From NCBI GenBank assembly GCA_947001705.1, contig CAMQHT010000026.1, positions 1-33,488 on the forward strand: DNA of 33,488 nucleotides, given 5' to 3'. This DNA is from an uncultured Collinsella sp. GTDB lineage: Bacteria; Actinomycetota; Coriobacteriia; Coriobacteriales; Coriobacteriaceae. Positions 23,200 through 30,595 of the stretch are shown piece after piece. The translations under genes were made by a program, and so were the position numbers. The number at the start of each line of letters is the position of its first letter. Position 1 is the first letter of the stretch. The notes beneath the pieces were generated by a model. The model saw only the letters and a program-made list of their open reading frames with translations. It did not search any database and had not been told where the DNA came from.

Positions 23200-23231
23200 A
23201 GCGCCGACTGCATCATGCGGCCGGCGCTTTT
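23200..23231 (+). terminator. intrinsic terminator after the superoxide reductase gene
   Basis: AGCGCCG (23200-23206) pairs with CGGCGCT (23222-23228). The loop contains a further GCAT/ATGC pairing, and TTTT (23228-23231) closes the element. It lies about 47 bases after the stop codon and 39 before the next start. Confidence 0.75.
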
Positions 23232-23270
23232 ACTACGATTTCGATGGTTTACGACGGAAAGGGCTGAGCC

Positions 23271-25256
23271 ATGAAGCTCGCGCTTGCACAGATCGATATG
23301 CGCCTGGGTGATATTGAGGGCATTTGCGGCCGCATCGAGGACCAGGCTCGTCTGGCCCACGAGCGCGGGGCGCGCGTGCTGTGCGTTCCGGCTCCGCTCT
23401 TTATGGGCGCCATGCCCGGTGGCCTGGTGGGCGCTGCCGACTTTGAGCACGACATGCTTGCCGGCTTGACTGGTGTCGCCGAGCGCATCCAGGAGCTTGA
23501 CATGATCTGCATCGTGCCCGCGGCGGTTTCGTTTGAGGGTCAGCCGCTGCTCGACTACATGATGCTCAAGGACGGTCATGTGGTGCCGGCGCGTTCGAGC
23601 ATTGCCCTGCAGCGTGGCGAGAACAACGACACGCGTTGGGCGCCGCCGGTGTTCGACGTGGACGGCGTGCGCATCGCCGTGATTTTTGACTTGGACCGCG
23701 AACTCGAGATGTTGCCGACCGGTGTTGACCTCATTGCGTATTTCCAATTCAATGCGTTTGACATGACCGACCGCGAGACTGCCGCCATTGCCGCCGTTCG
23801 CAGCGGCGCCTACCGCAAGATCGCATCCAAGCGCAGCGTGTGGTTTGCCTGTATGGCGCCGGTCGGTGCTTATGACGAGTCGGTGTATACCGGCGGTTCG
23901 TTTGTGCTCGACGACTGTGGTCGTGTGGTGGCCCAGGCGCCGTGTTTTGAGGAGAGCCTGCTGGTTCAGGAGATTCAGCGCGGCGTGATGCTCGATGCCC
24001 TGGAAGATCACGAACTGCCCGAGTTCCGTTCCGAGGAGTGGCTGTGGCAGGCGCTGGTGCTCGCCGTGCGCGACAACGCCCGAGCCCACGGTGCGTCGCG
24101 TGCTGTGGTGGCGCTCGAGGGCGACTTGCCGTCGTCCCTGCTGGCGGCGCTGACCGTCGACGCTCTGGGCCCGCGTAATGTGATTGGCCTGGTGCTGGGG
24201 CGCAACCGTATCTTTACGCCGGCGCAGGAAGAGGCCGAGGCTGCCCGCTGTGCCGCCGTCCGCGCCATCGCCGAGCGTCTGCACATTCGCACCGTCGAGC
24301 GCGATGCACCGGATGCGGCGCGTGTGCTCGATCGCGACGTGTCGGCGGGCGATGCCGAGCGTCTGCGCTCGCGCACGCTGGGCCTCATGCTGGAGGACAC
24401 GGCGCTCGAGCTGGGTGCGATGGCGCTGAGCCCGCTGTCCAAAACCGAGTACGCGCTGGCGGCGCCGGCGCTTTGCGGCGGCTACCAGGGCGATTACGCG
24501 CCCTTTGGCGATGTGTACCTGTCGACGCTTGAGTTTGTGGCGCGTGTGCGCAACCGCACGTCTGCCGTGGTGCCCCAAGAGCTCGTGACGCTCAACGCGG
24601 TGGAAGATTGTATGGAGCGAGTGCTGGCGCAGGCGCTCTCGACGCTCGACGGTCCGGTCGATATGCTCGACCGCGCGGCACAGCTGCTCGGCGGGCTTGA
24701 GCCGGGTGAGGTCGATGGCGCGCTCGAGGCGCACGTGGACCGCAATCGATCTTTCGACGACATCCCGATGGCCGCTGGCAAGCCTGAGGCCTGCTCGCTG
24801 CTGCTGATGCTCGTGCGTCAGGGCGAGGCCGCCCGCCGCATGCTGCCGACGGCGTCGATCGTCTCAGCCCGTTCGTTTGTCGAGCGCGCCTGGCCGTACA
24901 TGCTCGCGTGGTCCGACCTGGGGCTTAACGGCAAGGAGCGCATGACGGTCGATTCGCTGGCGCGCGCCGAGGTGCGCCGTTTTGCTGACGAGGATACGAG
25001 CGAGCGCGTGCGAAACGAGATGATGGGCGTGCTGGGCGAGCTACTGGGTATTTCGCCCGAGCAGATGGAGGAGCTGCGCTCCGAGGACGGCCAGCGCCGC
25101 CTGCACGAGGGTATGAAGAAGTTTGAGGGCGAGGTCCAGGACGCCATCGATAAGATGATGGGCGGCCAGGGTGGCCCGCAGGGTGGGCCCCAGGGTGGCC
25201 CGATGCCGCATCCGCCGGTGGATCCGAGGCAGTTTCCCTTTTTCTCTCAAAACTAA
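23271..25256 (+). CDS. NAD synthetase-like protein with degenerate active sites
   Basis: The 661-residue protein is colinear with glutamine-dependent NAD synthetase: a nitrilase-type glutaminase domain (1-260), then an ATP-pyrophosphatase synthetase domain (270-430) and the usual helical tail. The catalytic residues appear lost. The glutaminase Glu position in the FPEL-type motif reads VPAPLF (A41). The nucleophile motif (normally I-C-E-D) reads VIFDLDREL (around 138-144) with no cysteine. The PP-loop SGGIDS reads EGDLPS (283-288), with the Asp replaced by Pro. Structural blocks such as LAALTVDALGPRNVIG, SKTEYAL and GDYAPFGDVY remain. It ends with a Gly-Gln-Pro repeat and a hydrophobic QFPFF tail not typical of the family. 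It is probably a pseudoenzyme with a scaffolding, regulatory or ligand-binding role. A strongly diverged enzyme cannot be excluded. AAAGGG precedes the ATG by about eight bases. Confidence 0.8.
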   Translation: MKLALAQIDMRLGDIEGICGRIEDQARLAHERGARVLCVPAPLFMGAMPGGLVGAADFEHDMLAGLTGVAERIQELDMICIVPAAVSFEGQPLLDYMMLKDGHVVPARSSIALQRGENNDTRWAPPVFDVDGVRIAVIFDLDRELEMLPTGVDLIAYFQFNAFDMTDRETAAIAAVRSGAYRKIASKRSVWFACMAPVGAYDESVYTGGSFVLDDCGRVVAQAPCFEESLLVQEIQRGVMLDALEDHELPEFRSEEWLWQALVLAVRDNARAHGASRAVVALEGDLPSSLLAALTVDALGPRNVIGLVLGRNRIFTPAQEEAEAARCAAVRAIAERLHIRTVERDAPDAARVLDRDVSAGDAERLRSRTLGLMLEDTALELGAMALSPLSKTEYALAAPALCGGYQGDYAPFGDVYLSTLEFVARVRNRTSAVVPQELVTLNAVEDCMERVLAQALSTLDGPVDMLDRAAQLLGGLEPGEVDGALEAHVDRNRSFDDIPMAAGKPEACSLLLMLVRQGEAARRMLPTASIVSARSFVERAWPYMLAWSDLGLNGKERMTVDSLARAEVRRFADEDTSERVRNEMMGVLGELLGISPEQMEELRSEDGQRRLHEGMKKFEGEVQDAIDKMMGGQGGPQGGPQGGPMPHPPVDPRQFPFFSQN

Positions 25257-25393
25257 CTATGGGATAGGATTCGCTTCCAACCCCGACACTTCAACTAAGC
25301 ATCTTGGCCCCGTTGTGTTATTCTAGAACAGACGTTCGTGAATGATGCTCGGGGCCTTGCCTTGTGCTGTACTTGTGACGAGGGGAGGTTGGC

Positions 25394-25915
25394 TTGGTCA
25401 TTTTGGGTATCGACCCCGGTTTGGCCCATACGGGTTGGGGGATTATCGAGGAGCGGCGCGGCGAGGTTCGCTGCCGTGCCTACGGTTGTATCGAGACCAG
25501 CGCGGGTAGTCCGCTCGCGGTGCGCCTGTCGCATATCGCCCGCGACCTCAAGGGCGTCGTGGAGCGTTATCGACCCGATACTGCTGCTATCGAGAGCATC
25601 TACTTTGGCGCTAATGTCCGCTCGGCAATCCCCACGGCACATGCCCGCGGTGCCGCGCTCGTGGCGCTTTCGGAGTGCGCGCTCGAGATCGGCGAGTACA
25701 CGCCTATGCAGATCAAGCAGGCTGTGGTGGGTACCGGCGCCGCGGACAAGCGGCAGGTCGCCTACATGGTGCGCACGCTCACGCAGCTCGACCACGACCC
25801 TCATCCCGACCATGCCGCCGATGCCCTGGCTTGCGCCATCTGCCACGTAAACCTCAGCCGCACCCGCGCCCTCACCGGTGGCGAGTTCTATCAACAGAGA
25901 GGAACCGGATACTGA
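25394..25915 (+). CDS. ruvC: crossover junction endodeoxyribonuclease RuvC
   Basis: RuvC is the dimeric Holliday-junction resolvase. The 173-residue protein has the RNase H-like fold signatures: D7 in LGIDPGLAHTGWG, the Glu of AAIESIYFG, and the C-terminal acidic pair in HPDHAADALACA. It starts at a TTG codon. AGGGGAGG lies five bases upstream, and MVILGIDPG aligns with normal RuvC starts. The stop overlaps the ruvA start as TGATG, so ruvC, ruvA and ruvB form a translationally coupled operon in the order common in actinobacteria. The 137-base gap upstream contains no recognisable -35/-10 pair. Confidence 0.96.
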   Translation: MVILGIDPGLAHTGWGIIEERRGEVRCRAYGCIETSAGSPLAVRLSHIARDLKGVVERYRPDTAAIESIYFGANVRSAIPTAHARGAALVALSECALEIGEYTPMQIKQAVVGTGAADKRQVAYMVRTLTQLDHDPHPDHAADALACAICHVNLSRTRALTGGEFYQQRGTGY

Positions 25916-26535
25916 TGATTTCCCAGCTCCACGGAACGCTTGTCGAGGCCACGATGAGCTCTGCTGTCGTCGACGTGTCGGGCGTTGGCTTTGAACTCGG
26001 CATTTCTGGCGGCACTGCGGCCACGCTGCCTACGCCCGGCGGTGAGGTGCGCCTCTATACCCGTATGCAGGTGCGCGAGGACGCTATGACACTTTTCGGT
26101 TTTTCCTCTAAGGATGAGCGCACGATGTTCGACCGGCTTGTGTCCGTCTCGGGCGTTGGCCCGCGCTTGGCGCTCGCCGTACTTTCCACCTATACCGTGG
26201 GACAGCTGTATTCCCTGGTGATGGCCGAGGACGACAAGGGCATGGCCAAGGTGCCCGGCGTGGGCAAAAAGACCGCCCAGCGCCTCATCTTGGAGCTCAA
26301 GAGCACCTTCGCCAAGGACAAGGGCTTTGTGCCGGTCGATGCGATCCCCGGTCAGGTTGCGATGCCCGTGCCCGCCGCCGCTCCTTCGGCGATCGATGAC
26401 GCCCGTGCGGCACTCCTTTCCATGGGCTTTAGCCCGCAGGAGACCGATGTCGCTCTGAGCGGGTATGATGGGCAGGATATGCGTGTCGAGGATTTGCTCG
26501 GCGCGGCGCTTAAGCGACTCGGAATGGATGCGTGA
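25915..26535 (+). CDS. ruvA: Holliday junction branch migration protein RuvA
   Basis: RuvA binds the four-way junction as a tetramer and loads RuvB. The 206-residue protein starts with MISQLHGTLVEA (OB-fold domain I) and carries two helix-hairpin-helix motifs, SVSGVGPRLALAVLS and VPGVGKKTAQRLILEL (domain II). It ends in the RuvB-binding domain III, DARAALLSMGFSPQETDVAL, after a Pro/Ala-rich linker. The ATG overlaps the ruvC stop (TGATG). Upstream in-frame codons inside ruvC are rejected because RuvA proteins begin at this motif. Confidence 0.96.
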   Translation: MISQLHGTLVEATMSSAVVDVSGVGFELGISGGTAATLPTPGGEVRLYTRMQVREDAMTLFGFSSKDERTMFDRLVSVSGVGPRLALAVLSTYTVGQLYSLVMAEDDKGMAKVPGVGKKTAQRLILELKSTFAKDKGFVPVDAIPGQVAMPVPAAAPSAIDDARAALLSMGFSPQETDVALSGYDGQDMRVEDLLGAALKRLGMDA

Positions 26536-27602
26536 TGTGGGAAGCCGATGACTCTCAGGACCTGTGGGCGACGCCCGGCAACTCGCCGGCGGCATCCATG
26601 GCGCACGGCGAGCGCATGGTGGCCTCGGAGCTGACGGCCGAGGACCTCGACGTCGATCGCACTTTGCGCCCCCAGCGCCTGGACGATTACTGCGGTCAGG
26701 AGCATATCAAGCAGAGCCTGCGCGTGTTGATCGAAGCGGCGCAGAGCCGTGGCGAGACGCTCGACCACGTGATCTTCTCGGGCCCTCCGGGTCTGGGCAA
26801 GACCACGCTGGCTACGGTTATCGCCAACGAGCTGGGCGCTCAGATCAAGACCACGAGTGGCCCTGCCATCGCGCGCACCGGCGACCTGGCAGCCATCCTT
26901 ACTAACTTGCAGCCGGGTGATGTGCTGTTTATCGACGAGATCCACCGCCTCAACCGTTCGGTCGAGGAGGTCCTGTACCCCGCGATGGAGGACTTTGCCC
27001 TCGATATCGTGATTGGCAAGGGTCCGGCGGCGCGCTCGATTCGCCTGGATATCCCCAAGTTTACGCTGGTGGCGGCAACGACCCGCTCGGGTATGCTGAC
27101 TGGCCCGCTGCGCGATCGCTTTGGCATTTCATATCGCCTGGATTACTACACGGTCGAAGAACTCGCGCAGATTGTGACGCGCTCGGCAACTATTCTGGGC
27201 GTGGCGATCGACCATCCCAGTGCACTTGAGATCGGCTCGCGTTCGCGCGGCACGCCGCGTCTTGCCAACCGCCTGCTCAAGCGCGTGCGCGATTACGCAC
27301 AGGTGCGCGGCAACGGTCCCATCGAGCTCGATATCTGTCGCCAGGCGCTCGAGTTCTTCGAGATCGACGAGCTCGGCCTGGACTGGATGGATATTCGTAT
27401 CTTGGAGACGCTTGCCAAGACGTTCTCCGGTCGTGCCGTGGGACTTACGACCCTTGCCAGCGCGGTGGGCGAGGACCCGGGCACGCTCGAGGATGTCTAT
27501 GAGCCCTATTTGCTGCAGTGCGGGTTGATGATTCGTACGCCGCAGGGCCGTCAGGCAACCCTGCGCACCTTTGAGCACCTGGGGATTGAACCTACCGTTT
27601 AG
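26535..27602 (+). CDS. ruvB: Holliday junction branch migration helicase RuvB
   Basis: RuvB is the hexameric AAA+ motor that drives branch migration together with RuvA. The 355-residue protein shows LRPQRLDDYCGQ at the entry to the ATPase domain. Walker A is GPPGLGKTTLA, Walker B is LFIDEIHRL, sensor 1 lies in VAATTRSG, the arginine finger is in GPLRDRFG, and GTPRLANRLLKRVRD lies in the lid. A C-terminal winged helix follows. The ATG at 26535 overlaps the ruvA stop as TGATG. A GTG one codon earlier is possible but less likely. The N-terminal 35 residues are a variable extension. No obvious terminator separates it from fhs, but fhs has its own promoter. Confidence 0.97.
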   Translation: MWEADDSQDLWATPGNSPAASMAHGERMVASELTAEDLDVDRTLRPQRLDDYCGQEHIKQSLRVLIEAAQSRGETLDHVIFSGPPGLGKTTLATVIANELGAQIKTTSGPAIARTGDLAAILTNLQPGDVLFIDEIHRLNRSVEEVLYPAMEDFALDIVIGKGPAARSIRLDIPKFTLVAATTRSGMLTGPLRDRFGISYRLDYYTVEELAQIVTRSATILGVAIDHPSALEIGSRSRGTPRLANRLLKRVRDYAQVRGNGPIELDICRQALEFFEIDELGLDWMDIRILETLAKTFSGRAVGLTTLASAVGEDPGTLEDVYEPYLLQCGLMIRTPQGRQATLRTFEHLGIEPTV

Positions 27603-27697
27603 GGCGCTTTGTTTTGGCGGGCTGTTGGGCTATCGCCGGGCATCGGGTAAACATATCGCCGTTCATCGGTTATGGGCGTTTTACTATTGCGCGCCCG

Positions 27698-27706
27698 TGC
27701 TATGCT
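27698..27706 (+). promoter_or_regulatory. fhs promoter (extended -10)
   Basis: TGCTATGCT is a TGN-extended -10 box, with TTTTAC 16 bp upstream of the TATGCT hexamer as a weak -35. The start near 27713 gives a leader of only about 34 bases, too short for a folate or ZTP riboswitch. Confidence 0.55.
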
Positions 27707-27746
27707 GAATTGGTCTTTTTCTCATTCGGTAACGAAAGGACCGCCC

Positions 27747-29414
27747 ATGCCTACTGACATCGAAATCGCACGTTCTGTCACGCCGCTGCCTATTACCGAG
27801 GTGGCCAAGAACGCCGGCGTCGACGTTAAGCACCTTATTCCGTACGGCTTCGACAAGGCTAAGGTCGACTATTCACTGCTCAACGAGCCGACCGATCACC
27901 AGGCCAAGCTCGTCCTCGTGACCGCTATCAACCCAACGCCTGCGGGCGAGGGCAAGACCACCACGACCATCGGTCTGGCCGATGGCCTGCGTCGTCGCGG
28001 CGTCAAGAGTGCCGTGGCCCTGCGCGAGCCTTCGCTCGGCCCCGTCTTTGGTGTTAAGGGCGGTGCTGCCGGCGGCGGCTGGGCTCAGGTGATCCCCATG
28101 GAGGATATCAACCTGCACTTTACCGGCGACTTCCATGCCATCGGTGCTGCCAACAACCTGCTGGCCGCCATGCTTGATAACCACATCCAGCAGGGCAACC
28201 AGCTTGGCATCGACGTTAAACGCATCACTTGGAAGCGCGTCGTCGATATGAACGACCGTCAGCTGCGCCACGTCATCGACGGTATTGGCGGTAAGGCCCA
28301 GGGCGTGCCGCGCGAGGACGGCTTCGATATCACCGTCGCCTCCGAGGTCATGGCAATCCTGTGCCTGTCTACGAGCATCAGCGACCTCAAGGAGCGCCTG
28401 GGCGAGATCGTCGTCGGCTACAGCTTTGCCGGCGAGCCCGTCCGTGCCCGCGACCTTAAGGCCCAGGGTGCCATGGCCGCGTTGCTTAAGGACGCGCTCA
28501 AGCCCAACCTGGTGCAAACGCTCGAGGGCACGCCCGCGTTTGTCCACGGCGGCCCCTTCGCCAACATCGCCCACGGCTGCAACTCTATCATGGCCACGCG
28601 TATGGCGATGCGCTTTGGCGATGTTGCCATTACCGAGGCCGGCTTCGGTGCCGATCTGGGTGCCGAGAAGTTCCTCGACATTAAGTGCCGCATGACGGGC
28701 GTTCGCCCCAGCGCCGTCGTGATTGTCGCCACCGCTCGTGCGCTGAAGTACAACGGTGGCGTCGCCAAGGCCGACCTCAACGAGGAGAACCTCGAGGCAC
28801 TCAAGGCCGGCATGCCCAACCTGCTGCGTCACGTCGACAACATCCAGAACGTTTATGGTCTGCCCTGCGTAGTCGCCATCAACCGCTTCCCGACGGACAC
28901 CGAGGCCGAGCTTGCGCTCATCGAGTCCGAGTGTCAGAAGCTCGGTGTCAACGTTAAGCTTTCCGAGGTCTGGGCCAAGGGCGGCGAGGGCGCGCTCGAG
29001 CTTGCCGATGAGGTCATGCGTCTGATTGAGCAGCCGAGCGAGCTCAAGTTTGCCTATGAGGACGGCGCCGATGTGGCCGACGCTCTTGAGGCCATTGCCA
29101 CCAAGGTCTACCGCGCCGACGGCGTTGACTTTACGCCGGCCGCCAAGCGCCAGCTCGCCGAGCTGCGCGAGAACGGCTTTGGCAACCTGCCGGTGTGCGT
29201 GGCCAAGACGCAGTACAGCTTTAGCGACAACGCCAAGGCCCTGGGCGCTCCCGAGAACTTCCGCATCACGGTGCGTGAGCTCAAGGTTTCCGCCGGTGCC
29301 CACTTTGTGGTCGCGCTGACTGGCAGTGTTCTGACCATGCCGGGCCTGCCCAAGGTCCCCGCGGCCGAGAACATCGACGTCGACAACGACGGCAACATTA
29401 CCGGCCTGTTCTAA
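27747..29414 (+). CDS. fhs: formate-tetrahydrofolate ligase
   Basis: This enzyme makes 10-formyl-tetrahydrofolate from formate, ATP and tetrahydrofolate in the cytoplasm. It supplies one-carbon units for purines and fMet, and in acetogens the methyl branch of the Wood-Ljungdahl pathway. The protein is 555 residues, the normal length. It has the P-loop PTPAGEGKTTTTIGLADGL (about 63-80), the REPSLGPVFGVKGGAAGGG block, NIAHGCNS, EAGFGADLGAEKF and GTP-binding-like C-terminal motifs. AAAGGA lies upstream of the ATG at 27747, and the extension to 27672 is leader sequence. The gene stands alone with its own promoter and a strong terminator. No other Wood-Ljungdahl gene is visible, so a general one-carbon role is the safest reading. 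Confidence 0.97.
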   Translation: MPTDIEIARSVTPLPITEVAKNAGVDVKHLIPYGFDKAKVDYSLLNEPTDHQAKLVLVTAINPTPAGEGKTTTTIGLADGLRRRGVKSAVALREPSLGPVFGVKGGAAGGGWAQVIPMEDINLHFTGDFHAIGAANNLLAAMLDNHIQQGNQLGIDVKRITWKRVVDMNDRQLRHVIDGIGGKAQGVPREDGFDITVASEVMAILCLSTSISDLKERLGEIVVGYSFAGEPVRARDLKAQGAMAALLKDALKPNLVQTLEGTPAFVHGGPFANIAHGCNSIMATRMAMRFGDVAITEAGFGADLGAEKFLDIKCRMTGVRPSAVVIVATARALKYNGGVAKADLNEENLEALKAGMPNLLRHVDNIQNVYGLPCVVAINRFPTDTEAELALIESECQKLGVNVKLSEVWAKGGEGALELADEVMRLIEQPSELKFAYEDGADVADALEAIATKVYRADGVDFTPAAKRQLAELRENGFGNLPVCVAKTQYSFSDNAKALGAPENFRITVRELKVSAGAHFVVALTGSVLTMPGLPKVPAAENIDVDNDGNITGLF

Positions 29415-29439
29415 GCCTGTTGCCCCTAGCTGCCTGCCT

Positions 29440-29476
29440 GCCCCGCCGTGCCCCCAAGGCCCGGCGGGGCTTTTTT
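29440..29476 (+). terminator. intrinsic terminator of fhs
   Basis: Perfect 9-bp arms GCCCCGCCG and CGGCGGGGC around a 13-base loop are followed directly by TTTTTT, 26 bases after the stop codon. Confidence 0.93.
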
Positions 29477-29542
29477 ATCCTTAGGCCCGCGCATGTCTTG
29501 TAGATACCGACGGACTCTGCCCATCATAGGCTTTTGCGCGGG

Positions 29543-29548
29543 TAGAAT
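29543..29548 (+). promoter_or_regulatory. candidate -10 box of the membrane protein gene
   Basis: TAGAAT lies 45 bases upstream of the start codon at 29594, after a GC-rich run. The same GGGTAG(A/G)AT form precedes addB. No -35 box is recognisable. Confidence 0.4.
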
Positions 29549-29593
29549 GCATGGATAACTTGAGGCTCACACGCGACGGAAAGGAATCGTTGC

Positions 29594-30583
29594 ATGGATC
29601 AGGACAAGACAACCGTGATGGGTGGCTACGGTTCCGCGCAGGCTGGCGATAGCGCCGATGCGACCCGCGTTGTTCCCAACCTCGGTTATACCTACCCCGC
29701 CGCGACGCAGCCTTCTGCCGAGCCCACCCGGGTTATGGGCTATGGCGACACGGCGCAGGATTCTTACGCTACATCTTCGCAAGGCCCCTATGGCAACGCA
29801 GCTCCGGATCCGTTTGATTACGCGCCGCAGGATTCTTATGCTGCCTCGACGCCGAATCCCTATGACAACCTGCCGCAGAATCCCATTCCGCAGCCTCAGC
29901 AGACGACGTATATGCCTCGCACGGCGCAGCCTCGCTACGAGTCGCGCGAGCCGTATCGCGAGTACCCCAAGTCGATTCCGCAATATGGCGAGGACGAGGA
30001 GAAGAAGCCGTCGCGTTCGTCGAGCGTGATCAAGAAGATCCTCATCGTACTGGCGATCTTCTTTGCGCTGTCGGTTGTGTTTGCCATCGTGTCGGGCATG
30101 CTTAACAAGCGAGGGAGTTCAACGGCCGATGCCACTGTTGAGCAAACCGAGTCCGCCTCGTCTAGCACCGTCGATCTGAGCGATATCCCGGGGCAGTACT
30201 GGTCCAACGCCAAGAAGATCCTCAAGTCGCGCGGCGCCGATCTTTCGAATGCCGTGGTTCTGACTGATGATGGCTCAACGCCCGTCGTCGATGCCAACTG
30301 GGTCGTTACTTCTGCCTACTATAACGACAACGGCAACCTCGAAATTCAACTCACGCACAAGAACAGCTCGGGCAACTCGTCCGGCGGCCAAAGCGGTACC
30401 GACAGCTCGAGCTCCAATACGCTGGAGGACTTGAGAAACAAGGCACAGGAGTTGGGAGACAAAGCGCAAGAGCTGGGCGGCACGGCGCAGAACCTGGGCG
30501 ACACCGCTCAGAACCTGGGTGATATGGCGACGGATGCCTGGAACGCACTGCAAAACGGCATCTCGGGCGCGCAGAGAAACTAG
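29594..30583 (+). CDS. single-pass membrane protein with disordered cytoplasmic tail, PASTA-like segment and heptad repeats
   Basis: I do not recognise a named family for this 329-residue protein. Residues 1-143 are Pro/Gln/Tyr/Ser-rich and probably disordered, with no signal peptide. Residues 148-170 are a single membrane helix (KKILIVLAIFFALS...) after a basic cluster, predicting an inside N-terminus and an outside C-terminus. Residues 197-256 (DIPGQYWSNAKKILKSRG, then NWVVTSAYYND) resemble one PASTA-type repeat. A Ser/Gly linker and four seven-residue repeats (282-309) end the protein. Three Thr motifs, T6-T7-V8-M9, T24-R25-V26-V27 and T45-R46-V47-M48, look like Ser/Thr-kinase or FHA-type phosphosites. 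AAAGGA supports the start. A cell-envelope signalling or scaffold role is possible but inferred. It converges with the cation exporter gene, only 12 bases away. Confidence 0.75.
   Translation: MDQDKTTVMGGYGSAQAGDSADATRVVPNLGYTYPAATQPSAEPTRVMGYGDTAQDSYATSSQGPYGNAAPDPFDYAPQDSYAASTPNPYDNLPQNPIPQPQQTTYMPRTAQPRYESREPYREYPKSIPQYGEDEEKKPSRSSSVIKKILIVLAIFFALSVVFAIVSGMLNKRGSSTADATVEQTESASSSTVDLSDIPGQYWSNAKKILKSRGADLSNAVVLTDDGSTPVVDANWVVTSAYYNDNGNLEIQLTHKNSSGNSSGGQSGTDSSSSNTLEDLRNKAQELGDKAQELGGTAQNLGDTAQNLGDMATDAWNALQNGISGAQRN
30440..30523 (+). repeat. four 21-bp coding repeats (heptads)
   Basis: Units at 30440-30460, 30461-30481, 30482-30502 and 30503-30523 encode KAQELGD, KAQELGG, TAQNLGD and TAQNLGD. 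The heptad period predicts an amphipathic or coiled-coil helix at the external end of the membrane protein. The DNA units have drifted at third positions, so the peptide pattern appears to be under selection. Confidence 0.85.
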
Positions 30584-30595
30584 CTGTTAAGCGGG

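Noticed and set aside
23271..25256. Naming the gene nadE
   Set aside because: Overall homology is clear, but the catalytic Cys of the glutaminase and the PP-loop of the synthetase are not present, so the enzyme name would mislead.
25306..25356. Terminator or leader stem before ruvC (GGCCCCG/CGGGGCC)
   Set aside because: The 7-bp arms are separated by 37 bases and there is no T-tract; probably chance in GC-rich DNA.
27707..27746. ZTP or folate riboswitch before fhs
   Set aside because: The leader after the promoter is only about 34 bases and lacks the conserved ZTP core; ACCGCCC near the start codon is not enough.
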